Position numbers and translations under genes: made by a program
From: Crocinitomicaceae bacterium
Lineage (GTDB): Bacteria > Bacteroidota > Bacteroidia > Flavobacteriales_D > Parvicellaceae
DNA length: 39,303 bases
Assembly: GCA_002716065.1 (NCBI GenBank)
Contig: PAZE01000042.1
Span: 1-39,303, forward strand
Reading direction: 5' to 3'
Notes under the pieces: model-generated
What the model was told of the DNA's origin: nothing
Seen by the model: only the letters and a program-made list of their open reading frames with translations
The model's database searches: none
Shown here: positions 8,142-16,707 of the stretch, piece after piece
Position numbering within the stretch: the first letter of the stretch is position 1
How the letters are laid out: each line of letters opens with the position of its first letter

Positions 8142-9734
8142 ATGTCATTTATTGACAAATACAGTAATACGTTTAGATACCTTCTTCCGAACCCTCTAAC
8201 TATTGCTCTTCTTCTAACGCTATTTACATTTTCTCTAGCCTTTTTTTGGCCGCATCAATCGCATGATATTAACGTATCAATTTCTTATGAAGAAAATACA
8301 TGTACTATTGAAGCTAATCAAATAATTTCTTGGAATAATGGAGTAAACAGTAAATGTGTTAAAGTAAAAAAAAGCAACTTAGTTGAGCTTACTGGAAAAT
8401 TCAAGCATCCTGAAAATGGATACACCTCAACTGTTTTTTTTGAACCTTCAAAAAACAATAGCCAAATTGTTCATGTTGAATCAAAACCTAAACTACTACA
8501 ACTTTTTTCATTTTGGTATGCTGGACTGTGGGGAAAAGGAGGTTTAAATTTTGCATTTCAAATGATGTTAATGCTTGTTCTAGGCCATGTTCTTGCACTT
8601 AGCAAACCTATTGAAAAGCTAATAAATAAGATTGCACCTTACTGTAATACCACTTCAAAAGCAGCTTTTTTAGTTACCTTTTTTTCCTTATTAACAAGCT
8701 GGTTCAATTGGGGGTTAGGTTTAATTTTTGGGGCAATATTTGCAAGAAAAGTTGGAGACTTTTCGGTCAAAAACAAGACTCCACTAAACTACGCCTTAGT
8801 AGGTGCAGCAGGATACTCAGGATTAATGATTTGGCATGGGGGGATATCTGGGTCATCTTTAATCAAAGTAGCTGAAAAAGGACACTTTAAGGAACTTATT
8901 TCAAATGAGTATTTGCTATCACAACTTCCCTCAACAATTGGCTTTAGTGAAACTGTTTTTTCTCCCATGAACATTTTTGCCTCTATTTGTTTACTTATTC
9001 TGCTTCCTTCAATTATGTTTTTTTTGGGGAAAAAGAAAAGTTCTTCTCCCATTACTATTTTGAAACAAAAAACAGAAATTTCTAAAAACTCAACATTAAT
9101 AGGTGCTGAAAAAATTGATCATTCTCTACTGTTTTCTTGCTTTATTGGAGGAGGAATTATCTTATACTCTTTTTACCTTGCTATAAGCAACCCTGGTGCT
9201 TCAGAGCTGAATTTTATCAATCCAAACTACATCAACTTCTTACTTCTTGGACTAGCCATAATTTTCAATGGAAGTATATTCCGTTTTTTAAAATCACTTG
9301 AAGAGGCTATAAAAGGAGTTTCAGGAATACTTATTCAATTCCCACTTTATTTTGGAATAATGGGTATTATGAGTAACAGTGGTATGATTAATGACATAGC
9401 AACACTTTTTATCTCTATTTCCAACGAAATAACCTATCCATTATTCACTCTTTTAAGTGCCGGAATAGTAAATATATTTGTGCCCAGTGGTGGTGGACAA
9501 TGGTATGTTCAAGGTCCAATTGTAATTCAAACAGCTATTGAAATGGGCATTCCTCTTTCAAAAAGTATTATGGCTCTAGCTTATGGTGATCAGCTTACCA
9601 ACATGCTGCAACCCTTCTGGGCACTTCCTCTACTAGGAATCACAGGCTTAAAGGCTAAAGAAATACTTCCTTATACATTACTATTGATGTTGTGTGGACT
9701 TTTGATTTTCTCTATTGCATTAATTTTGTTTTAA
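8142..9734 (+). CDS. atoE: Short-chain fatty acid transporter, AtoE family
   Basis: Polytopic inner-membrane protein of the AtoE family, proposed to import short-chain fatty acids such as butyrate or acetoacetate. Landmarks are the N-terminal FRYLLPNPLTIALLLT segment, the FWYAGLWGKGGLNFAFQM block around residues 124-141, the VPSGGGQW motif at 447-454 followed by VQGPIVIQTA, and the GDQLTNMLQPFWALPLLG segment near the C-terminus. At 530 residues it is longer than typical members (about 440) because roughly 80 residues (about 38-118) are inserted between the first two membrane segments; the insert is hydrophilic, has two Cys and is probably periplasmic. The family call is firm; the actual substrate is unknown. 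Confidence 0.9.
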   Translation: MSFIDKYSNTFRYLLPNPLTIALLLTLFTFSLAFFWPHQSHDINVSISYEENTCTIEANQIISWNNGVNSKCVKVKKSNLVELTGKFKHPENGYTSTVFFEPSKNNSQIVHVESKPKLLQLFSFWYAGLWGKGGLNFAFQMMLMLVLGHVLALSKPIEKLINKIAPYCNTTSKAAFLVTFFSLLTSWFNWGLGLIFGAIFARKVGDFSVKNKTPLNYALVGAAGYSGLMIWHGGISGSSLIKVAEKGHFKELISNEYLLSQLPSTIGFSETVFSPMNIFASICLLILLPSIMFFLGKKKSSSPITILKQKTEISKNSTLIGAEKIDHSLLFSCFIGGGIILYSFYLAISNPGASELNFINPNYINFLLLGLAIIFNGSIFRFLKSLEEAIKGVSGILIQFPLYFGIMGIMSNSGMINDIATLFISISNEITYPLFTLLSAGIVNIFVPSGGGQWYVQGPIVIQTAIEMGIPLSKSIMALAYGDQLTNMLQPFWALPLLGITGLKAKEILPYTLLLMLCGLLIFSIALILF

Positions 9735-9777
9735 TTTTACAATTGCGTAAAATTTTTTAATTCTTAGACCTATTTAC

Positions 9778-10824
9778 ATGAAAAACACCGCTTATTTTTT
9801 TATAGTCGCTATTTCTATTGTCACCACTCTTATCTATGGAAAAAGCCTATTGATTCCTTTTATTTTCGCATTACTCCTTTGGTTTTTATCAAGGAAGCTA
9901 AGAATCTCTTTAAATAAAATTAAGTTCATCAATAAATTTTTACCCTCATGGCTAAAGAACACTATTAGTTCATTATTTATATTATCTCTACTAATTATAA
10001 TTTCAAAAATCTTATACAGTAACATTAATACTTTAGCTACTGCATCTAAAAATTACGATTACGATATTGAGCCTATTATAGAATCACTTTCTAGCTACTT
10101 AACTGTAGATGTTGTTGAAGCTTTAAAAAACCAATTGGGGAACATTAATTTCGGTAAAATTCTTTCTTCAAATTTCAATTCACTTACAAAACTTTTTGGA
10201 AACTTAATTATGATTTTTGGAAAATTATTTATGTTTATTATTTATGTTCTATTTATCTTCTTGGAAGAAATTAATTTTCATCAAAAACTTATACTAGCTT
10301 TTTCAAAAAGCAACAAACAAGACAAAATTTCTACAGTTATTGAAGAAATTGAGGCTTCTATAACCAACTACTTAGGTTTAAAAACAATAGTGAGTCTTTG
10401 TACCGGTTTGCTTAGCTATATCGTATTGCTTTTTGTAGGCATTGATGCGCCCATTTTTTGGGCCTTTCTGATTAGTCTGTTAAATTACATTCCGACTGTT
10501 GGATCTTTAATTGCTACGGTTTTCCCAGCGACATATTGCCTATTACAATTTGGCGAAGTTTACCCCTTTGTATTAGTTCTTGTATTAGTTGGCACAATAC
10601 AGGTTCTTGTAGGAAATATCTTGGAACCAAGACTGATGGGTAATTCATTAAACATAAGCTCTTTAGCAACATTAATTGCGCTTTCAGTATGGGGGTCTAT
10701 TTGGGGTATAACTGGAATGTTTTTAAGTGTCCCCATCACTGTAATTCTAATAATAATTCTTTCTCAATTTCCCTCAACTAAACCTGTAGCTATTATGCTT
10801 TCTGATAAGGGAGAAATCAAATAA
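9778..10824 (+). CDS. AI-2E family transporter (PerM/YdiK-like)
   Basis: A 348-residue membrane protein of the AI-2E transporter (UPF0118/PerM) family. The N-terminal half has three hydrophobic segments and a hydrophilic stretch. The C-terminal half carries the family signature: YLGLKTIVSLCTGLLSYI, then APIFWAFLISLLNYIPTVGS, then GNILEPRLMGNSLNISSL and a WGSIWGITGMFLSVP block. Members are annotated as autoinducer-2 exporters, permeases or Na+/H+ antiporters, so the substrate should be left open. It starts 43 bp after atoE and ends 4 bp before the next start codon. Confidence 0.9.
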   Translation: MKNTAYFFIVAISIVTTLIYGKSLLIPFIFALLLWFLSRKLRISLNKIKFINKFLPSWLKNTISSLFILSLLIIISKILYSNINTLATASKNYDYDIEPIIESLSSYLTVDVVEALKNQLGNINFGKILSSNFNSLTKLFGNLIMIFGKLFMFIIYVLFIFLEEINFHQKLILAFSKSNKQDKISTVIEEIEASITNYLGLKTIVSLCTGLLSYIVLLFVGIDAPIFWAFLISLLNYIPTVGSLIATVFPATYCLLQFGEVYPFVLVLVLVGTIQVLVGNILEPRLMGNSLNISSLATLIALSVWGSIWGITGMFLSVPITVILIIILSQFPSTKPVAIMLSDKGEIK

Positions 10825-10828
10825 CCAG

Positions 10829-12253
10829 TTGAAAGTAAAAAAAAACATATTCATTTTTTTAGGCCCCGTTGTCTTTACCCTTTTGTTTTTTATAGGTCCT
10901 CCTGAATCGATGAATGAAAAATCTTTTGGCCTTTTACTTACGGTAATTTGGATGGCCATTTGGTGGATAACGGAAGCTATACCTATTGCTGTAACCTCAT
11001 TACTTCCAATTGTTCTTTTTCCACTATTTGGAATAATGGACCTTTCAAACACAGCAGAATCATATGGAAACAAAATAATATTTCTATTCATAGGCGGATT
11101 TATTTTAGCATTAGCTGTAGAAAAATGGAACTTGCATAAAAGAATTGCTTTAACCATAATTTCAATTATTGGAAGTAATGTTTCCAATATTCTTCTTGGG
11201 TTTATGGTTGCAACAGCGTTTCTTTCGATGTGGATTTCAAACACTGCAACTACGGTAATGATGCTACCCATTGCCTTATCAGTAATTAATCAGTTTAAAA
11301 TTGATGATAAACATTTTTCTGTAGTTTTTGGCAAAGCACTAATGCTAAGTATTGCCTTTAGCGCCTCTATTGGAGGCATTGCTACACTAATTGGAACTCC
11401 TCCAAATTTAATTTTCGCAAGCTTTGTTCAAGAAAATTACGGGGTTGAAATAAGTTTTATGCAGTGGATGAAAATAGGTTTACCTACATCAACAATTTTA
11501 CTGCTTATAGCTTGGTTTTATTTAACTAGAGTAGCTTTTAGATTTGAGAAAAAGAACATCTTACTAAAAAGAACAGAAATCGACAGTCAGTTGGAGCAGT
11601 TGGGCCCTATGCAAAAAGAAGAAAAATTGGTACTAATTATCTTTTCACTAACAGTATTTTGTTGGATAACACGTTCATTTTTTCTAAATGAATTTATTCC
11701 TGAAATTGACGATACCATTATAGCCATATGCTCAGCGATTCTGCTATTTATAATTCCAAGTAAAAAATCAAATGAAAAATTAATGACATGGAATGACGCA
11801 CTAAAACTTCCATGGGGAATCCTTCTTTTATTTGGTGGAGGATTAGCAATTGCTAGCGGGTTTCAAACAACAGGATTAGCCATATGGGTAGGAAATCAAC
11901 TATCTATTCTTGAAGGAGTGTCTTTACTGCTAATTGTACTATTTACTGTAACTCTAGTAAATTTTCTAACTGAAGTAACCTCTAATTTAGCCACTACAGC
12001 TATGTTATTACCCATTATGGCTACCCTAGCAATAGCACTAAAAGTAGATACCAACACACTAATGATATGTACAACCTTAGCTGCCTCATGTGCATTTATG
12101 CTTCCGGTTGCTACTGCTCCTAATGCTGTTGTTTTTGGATCTAAGCTCCTGAAGATTTCAGAAATGGTCAGGATAGGTTTTTGGATGAATGTAATTTCAA
12201 TTATAGTACTAACAGCACTAGTTTATTTTTTATTACCATTGCTTTGGAAATAA
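10829..12253 (+). CDS. DASS family (SLC13) anion:Na+ symporter
   Basis: A 474-residue Na+-coupled carrier of the divalent anion:Na+ symporter family, which moves dicarboxylates, sulfate or phosphate. Both signature repeats are visible: SNTATTVMMLPIALSVI followed by LIGTPPNLIFASF in the first half, and LTEVTSNLATTAMLLPIM followed by PVATAPNAVVFGS in the second. Start choice: the codon at 10829 is TTG, 4 bp after the AI-2E gene stop; the first in-frame ATG would remove the first membrane segment, so TTG is preferred. It probably shares a transcript with the upstream gene and ends 23 bp from the secA stop on the other strand. Confidence 0.92.
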   Translation: MKVKKNIFIFLGPVVFTLLFFIGPPESMNEKSFGLLLTVIWMAIWWITEAIPIAVTSLLPIVLFPLFGIMDLSNTAESYGNKIIFLFIGGFILALAVEKWNLHKRIALTIISIIGSNVSNILLGFMVATAFLSMWISNTATTVMMLPIALSVINQFKIDDKHFSVVFGKALMLSIAFSASIGGIATLIGTPPNLIFASFVQENYGVEISFMQWMKIGLPTSTILLLIAWFYLTRVAFRFEKKNILLKRTEIDSQLEQLGPMQKEEKLVLIIFSLTVFCWITRSFFLNEFIPEIDDTIIAICSAILLFIIPSKKSNEKLMTWNDALKLPWGILLLFGGGLAIASGFQTTGLAIWVGNQLSILEGVSLLLIVLFTVTLVNFLTEVTSNLATTAMLLPIMATLAIALKVDTNTLMICTTLAASCAFMLPVATAPNAVVFGSKLLKISEMVRIGFWMNVISIIVLTALVYFLLPLLWK

Positions 12254-12257
12254 AAAT

Positions 12258-12282
12258 GATTAATTCTTTAAAGTGATTAATC
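12258..12282. terminator. Weak inverted repeat between the DASS gene and secA
   Basis: GATTAAT (12258-12264) and ATTAATC (12276-12282) can form a 7-bp AT-rich stem between the convergent stops; the right arm overlaps the secA stop codon. The stem contains little GC and there is no strong T-run, so termination activity is doubtful. Confidence 0.25.
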
Positions 12283-15200
12283 TTCAATAAGCTGCCAAGA
12301 ACCTGTATTAATTAACGGCTCTGCTTGCTTAAACTTCATCTGTTTAGTTTCTCCACTTTGAATATTAAGCACCTTAACTCTCTCATTTCTGCCAGGTCGT
12401 TTAAGAACAGACACAGGTTGTCTTTTTTCTGGAACTCCTTGGTTTTTTTGAGCCATCTGAGCGTTTTGTCTTGTTGATTGACTCAAATCTTCTCTTCCTG
12501 TTTTTAGTTTACTTAAGTCCTGTTTTAATGAAGGTTGTGAACTTTTAGTTTGAGCAGCTTGCTCATTTTCATTAGGCAATTGTGCTTTCATTAGGAATGA
12601 AATAATATCTTTATTAAGCTTGTCTAACATTCCTTTAAACAATTCATACCCTTCTAATTTATAAATCAACAATGGATCTTTTTGCTCATATTGGGCATTC
12701 TGAGCACTTTGCTTTAAGAAATCCATTTCTCTTAAGTGTTCTTTCCATTCATTATCAATAAATCCTAAGGTAATGCTTCGCTCCAATGCGTTAATTGCTT
12801 TTGCCCCTTTGGATTCATAGGCTTCTTTAAGATTTACGACTATTTTAATTCCCTTTCTACCATCAGTAAAAGGAATAACGATATTTTCAAAGCTATCCGA
12901 TTGATTTTCGTAAACATTTTGAATAACTGGAAAAACTCGATCCTGAATAATTTTTGATTTTCTATTGTATCCTTCTCTAGCAGAATGGTACAATTTTTCA
13001 ATCAATAATTCTGGTTCAGAATTAAGAAATTCTTCTTCTGAAAACGGACATTGAATGCCAAAATTTCGAATTATTTCAAAAGAAACACCATCAAAATCGC
13101 CACTATCTTGGAAAGTATAAACCGTTGATTCAGAAACATCATATAGAATGTTATCTAAATCCAGCTCCAGTTTATCTCCAAACAAAGCGTTTTTTCGTCT
13201 TGAATAAATTGCAGTTCTTTGAGAATTCATTACATCATCAAACTCTAGAAGTCTTTTTCGAATACCAAAATTATTTTCTTCTACTTTTTTCTGTGCCCTT
13301 TCAATAGATTTGCTAATCATTGAATGCTGTATAACTTCTCCCTCTTTGTGACCCATTCTATCCATCATTTTGGCAATTCTTTCCGAGCCAAACAAACGCA
13401 TTAAATTATCTTCTAAGGAAACAAAAAATTGAGAAGCTCCTGGATCACCTTGTCTTCCAGACCTTCCTCTAAGCTGTCTATCCACCCTTCTGGAATCGTG
13501 TCTTTCAGTACCAATAATTGCCAGCCCACCATTTTCTTTTACACTATCTGCTAATTTAATATCTGTTCCCCTACCTGCCATGTTAGTGGCAATGGTAACC
13601 GTTCCAGCCTTTCCAGCTTCAGTAACCACTTCAGCTTCTTTCTGATGGAGCTTAGCATTAAGAACTTGATGCGGAAGCTTTTTCATCTTTAGCATTCTTG
13701 AGAGTAGCTCAGAAACCTCGACTGAAGTTGTCCCAACAAGAACAGGCCTTCCTTCATTTTTTAACCGTTCTATTTCATCAATAATTGCAGTATATTTTTC
13801 TCGTGCAGTTTTATATACTAAATCTTGCTGATCTTTTCGAATAACTGGTTTATTGGTTTTAACAACTACAACATCTAGTTCATAAATATCCCAAAATTCT
13901 TTTGCCTCTGTTTCTGCTGTACCCGTCATTCCAGCAAGCTTATGATACATTCTAAAGTAGTTCTGCAAAGTAATGGTTGCATAGGTCTGAGAAGCGGCTT
14001 CTACCTTTACATTTTCCTTAGCTTCAATTGCTTGATGGAGGCCATCAGAATATCTTCTTCCGTCCATGATTCTTCCTGTCTGCTCATCTACAATTTTTAC
14101 TTTATTATCCATTACTACGTACTCTACGTCTTTTTCAAATAGAGCATATGCCTTAAGTAATTGATTAATGGAGTGTATTCTTTCTGCTTTTACCGTATAG
14201 TCAGACATCAGCTCATCTTTAAGCTTAAGTTGCTGATCAGGTGAATTGCTGCTAGATTCAATTTCTGCGATTTTTGTTCCAATATCCGGAAGAATGTAAA
14301 ATTCAGGGTCTTCTTGTCCTGAAATTAAATCAATTCCTTTTTCAGTTAAATCGATAGTATTGTTTTTCTCATCAATAACAAAATATAAAACCTCATCAGC
14401 CTTGGGCATTTCCTTGGCATTGTCTTGAAGGTAAAAATTTTCTGTTTTTTGCAATTGGATTTTAATCCCAGGCTCACTTAAATACTTAATGATTGCTTTA
14501 CTTTTAGGAAGCCCTCTGAAAGATCTTAAAAGAGAAAGCCCCCCCTCTTCAAGAAGAGTTTTTAACTCTTTTTTATCAACACCTTCTTGATCAGCTTTTG
14601 CTAGTTTAGTTTTTGCTTCTGAAAGCAGAGAAGTAACCAGTTTTCTTTGGTGATTAACTAGTTTTTCAATTTTAGGTTTTAATAACGAAAACTCATGTTC
14701 ATCTCCTCTAGGAACAGGTCCAGAAATAATAAGAGGTGTTCTTGCATCGTCAATTAAAACAGAATCCACCTCATCGATTATAGCATAATGATGCTTTCTT
14801 TGAACCATCCCTTCTGGTTCACTTACCATATTGTCTCTTAAATAATCAAACCCAAACTCATTATTTGTTCCAAATGTAATGTCGGCATTATATGCCGATA
14901 TTCTTTCTGGTGAATGTGGTTTATGGTTATCTATACAGTCGACAGATAAGCCATGAAATTGATAAATGGGCCCCATCCATTCTGCATCCCTCTTAGCTAA
15001 GTAATTGTTAACTGTAATAACATGAACTCCTTTGCCAGCAAGTGCATTCAAATAAACTGGGAGAGTTGCCACAAGAGTTTTTCCCTCACCAGTCATCATT
15101 TCTGCAATTTTACCCTTATGAAGTGCCGTACCACCCATGAGTTGAACATCATAGTGAATCATGTTCCAAACAATCTCAGATCCTGCCGCATCCCAATGAT

Positions 15201-15669
15201 TTTTCCAAGTAGCCTTATTAGCTGAAACAGTTAGGTGCTCATATTTATTAGCTAACTCAATATCCATTTCATTTGCAGTAACACACAATTGGCCATTTTC
15301 ACATAATCTTCTTGCCGTTTCCTTTACAACAGCAAAGGCTTCAGGTAAAAGCTCCATTAGTACTTTCTCGAGTTGCTCGTCTTCTTGTTTTTCTAATGCT
15401 TCAATTTCTTTGAAAATAGCTTCTTTTTCATCAATAGGTGTTTTAGAAGAGTGAGCCTTTTCTTTTAAAGCGATAGTTTTAGATACAATATCAGCTAAAA
15501 AGTCTTTAATTCTAGTTTTAAAATCAGCTGTCTTAGCTCTAAGCTGATCATCAGTTATTGAGCTAAGCTTCTGGAATTCGCTATTTATAAGCTCAACTAC
15601 AGGCAATAATTCTTGTAAATCTTTTTGAGATTTATCACCAAACAATTTTTTTACAATTTTTTCAAACAT
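12277..15669 (-). CDS. secA: Preprotein translocase ATPase SecA
   Basis: The motor that drives unfolded preproteins through SecYEG. Landmarks in the 1130-residue protein are Walker A MMTGEGKT at 191-198, a DEAD-like IDEVDSVLIDDART segment, GRGTDIKLAD and the arginine-finger region RRVDRQLRGRSGRQGDPG, then a long wing/scaffold region with FIDNEWKEHLREMDFLKQS. It has the extra insertions typical of Bacteroidetes SecA (about 1,100 residues against 901 in E. coli). The C-terminus is a Gln/Lys-rich linker ending in ETKQMKFKQAEPLINTGSW and has no CxC...CH zinc tail, so SecB-type docking through that tail is not expected. It serves the Sec step that also feeds T9SS cargo. Confidence 0.98.
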   Translation of the reverse strand: MFEKIVKKLFGDKSQKDLQELLPVVELINSEFQKLSSITDDQLRAKTADFKTRIKDFLADIVSKTIALKEKAHSSKTPIDEKEAIFKEIEALEKQEDEQLEKVLMELLPEAFAVVKETARRLCENGQLCVTANEMDIELANKYEHLTVSANKATWKNHWDAAGSEIVWNMIHYDVQLMGGTALHKGKIAEMMTGEGKTLVATLPVYLNALAGKGVHVITVNNYLAKRDAEWMGPIYQFHGLSVDCIDNHKPHSPERISAYNADITFGTNNEFGFDYLRDNMVSEPEGMVQRKHHYAIIDEVDSVLIDDARTPLIISGPVPRGDEHEFSLLKPKIEKLVNHQRKLVTSLLSEAKTKLAKADQEGVDKKELKTLLEEGGLSLLRSFRGLPKSKAIIKYLSEPGIKIQLQKTENFYLQDNAKEMPKADEVLYFVIDEKNNTIDLTEKGIDLISGQEDPEFYILPDIGTKIAEIESSSNSPDQQLKLKDELMSDYTVKAERIHSINQLLKAYALFEKDVEYVVMDNKVKIVDEQTGRIMDGRRYSDGLHQAIEAKENVKVEAASQTYATITLQNYFRMYHKLAGMTGTAETEAKEFWDIYELDVVVVKTNKPVIRKDQQDLVYKTAREKYTAIIDEIERLKNEGRPVLVGTTSVEVSELLSRMLKMKKLPHQVLNAKLHQKEAEVVTEAGKAGTVTIATNMAGRGTDIKLADSVKENGGLAIIGTERHDSRRVDRQLRGRSGRQGDPGASQFFVSLEDNLMRLFGSERIAKMMDRMGHKEGEVIQHSMISKSIERAQKKVEENNFGIRKRLLEFDDVMNSQRTAIYSRRKNALFGDKLELDLDNILYDVSESTVYTFQDSGDFDGVSFEIIRNFGIQCPFSEEEFLNSEPELLIEKLYHSAREGYNRKSKIIQDRVFPVIQNVYENQSDSFENIVIPFTDGRKGIKIVVNLKEAYESKGAKAINALERSITLGFIDNEWKEHLREMDFLKQSAQNAQYEQKDPLLIYKLEGYELFKGMLDKLNKDIISFLMKAQLPNENEQAAQTKSSQPSLKQDLSKLKTGREDLSQSTRQNAQMAQKNQGVPEKRQPVSVLKRPGRNERVKVLNIQSGETKQMKFKQAEPLINTGSWQLIED

Positions 15670-15691
15670 CTATAATCGTATTAACGGCTAA

Positions 15692-15699
15692 CAAAAATA
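15692..15699 (-). promoter_or_regulatory. -7 promoter element for secA
   Basis: On the minus strand this reads TATTTTTG, an exact TAnnTTTG match, 22 bases before the secA ATG. No convincing -33 element is seen. The rest of the gap up to 15855 holds no feature I can support. Confidence 0.45.
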
Positions 15700-15855
15700 A
15701 TCGAATTGTTAACATCCTATTGATTAATAGCCAAATAAATGACTTCAGAAACTATACCAAATTAAGAACACTGACACTATGTCGTGAAACAAAAAAATAA
15801 AAAGGAAATCTGCAGAAATTAACAGACAAAAAAACAATGAAATAAAATGAATAAT

Positions 15856-16077
15856 TTAATATTCATCTTCATTAAAAAAGAAATCTTCTTTAGTAGGATA
15901 ATCTGGCCATATTTCTTCAATTGTATCGTAGCTTTCTCCTTCATCTTCAAGAGCCTGAAGATTTTCAACTACCTCTAAAGGAGCCCCTGTTCTCATCGCA
16001 AAATCTATTAATTCATCTTTTGTTGCTGGCCATGGTGCGTCCTCTAAATACGATGCTAATTCAAGTGTCCAATACAT
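15856..16077 (-). CDS. DUF2795 family small protein
   Basis: A 73-residue acidic soluble protein resembling the DUF2795 family. It begins MYWTLELASYLEDAPWPATK, continues with a helical ELIDFAMRTGAPLEVVENLQ segment and ends in DYPTKEDFFFNEDEY, an end typical of the Bacteroidetes version. The function of this family is not established. It has no signal peptide. It stands between secA and the cobalamin adenosyltransferase gene and has its own promoter-like sequence, suggesting an independent and possibly abundant transcript. Confidence 0.85.
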   Translation of the reverse strand: MYWTLELASYLEDAPWPATKDELIDFAMRTGAPLEVVENLQALEDEGESYDTIEEIWPDYPTKEDFFFNEDEY

Positions 16078-16107
16078 AATAAAATTGTTTTATTCTGTTA
16101 TATGGCG

Positions 16108-16137
16108 CAAAAATAATTTTTTTGTTGATACATCAAA
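16108..16137 (-). promoter_or_regulatory. Promoter for the DUF2795 gene
   Basis: On the minus strand, TTTG (16134-16137) is followed after 18 bases by TATTTTTG (16108-16115), an exact -7 consensus, about 30 bases before the ATG at 16077. Both elements are present, making this one of the better promoter calls in the window. Confidence 0.55.
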
Positions 16138-16155
16138 ATAAAAAACAACTTTAAA

Positions 16156-16707
16156 TTATTTTTTTGGATTCCAAGGGATTTCATCAGCCCCTAAGTCAAA
16201 AGATAATTTTCTAGACAACACAAACAAATAATCTGAAAGACGATTTAAATACTGTGGGATAATTGAATGGACTTGCTCATTTTCAGAAAGCTCAATTACA
16301 ATTCGTTCACAGCGCCTGCAAACTGTTCTGGCAATATGACAATAGGAAACAATTGTATGCCCCCCAGGAAGAATAAAACTAGTCATTTTAGGAAGATCAT
16401 TTTGTAAATTATCTATCTGCTTCTCTATATAAACAACATCATGCTCATTAACTTGTGGGAGTTCAAAATTGGATTTTTTATTCCCTAAAGCAGCTAAATT
16501 TGAACCAATTGTAAAAAGTCTATCCTGCACATCAAGAAGAAAATCTTTATAAGACTGATTAATTGGTTGATCTTTAATTAATCCTATCCAAGAGTTTAAT
16601 TCATCGGAAGTTCCGTAGGCATTGATTCTTAAATCGTATTTTTTTACTCGATCTCCACCTAAAAGAGAGGTTTCTCCCTTATCACCAGATTTTGTATATA
16701 TTTTCAT
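16156..16707 (-). CDS. Cob(I)alamin adenosyltransferase, PduO type
   Basis: Transfers the adenosyl group of ATP to cob(I)alamin, forming adenosylcobalamin. The 183-residue length fits the PduO/ATR family. Landmarks are the N-terminal ATP loop MKIYTKSGDKGETSLLGG, then YGTSDELNSWIG, the helix ARTVCRRCERIV at 126-137 and the NRLSDYLFVLSRK helix with Asn155, Arg156 and Asp159. It overlaps dusB by 4 bp (ATGA), so the two are translationally coupled. No B12 biosynthesis gene is nearby, which fits salvage of imported corrinoid; a B12-dependent enzyme must be encoded elsewhere. Confidence 0.93.
   Translation of the reverse strand: MKIYTKSGDKGETSLLGGDRVKKYDLRINAYGTSDELNSWIGLIKDQPINQSYKDFLLDVQDRLFTIGSNLAALGNKKSNFELPQVNEHDVVYIEKQIDNLQNDLPKMTSFILPGGHTIVSYCHIARTVCRRCERIVIELSENEQVHSIIPQYLNRLSDYLFVLSRKLSFDLGADEIPWNPKK

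Noticed and set aside
10774-11271. 165-residue antisense frame at the start of the DASS symporter gene
   Set aside because: Overlaps a clear transporter in full, with no start signal or family features.
15670-15855. Small RNA or small gene between secA and the DUF2795 gene
   Set aside because: Only the secA -7 element is visible; no hairpin with a T-run and no frame with protein-like composition.
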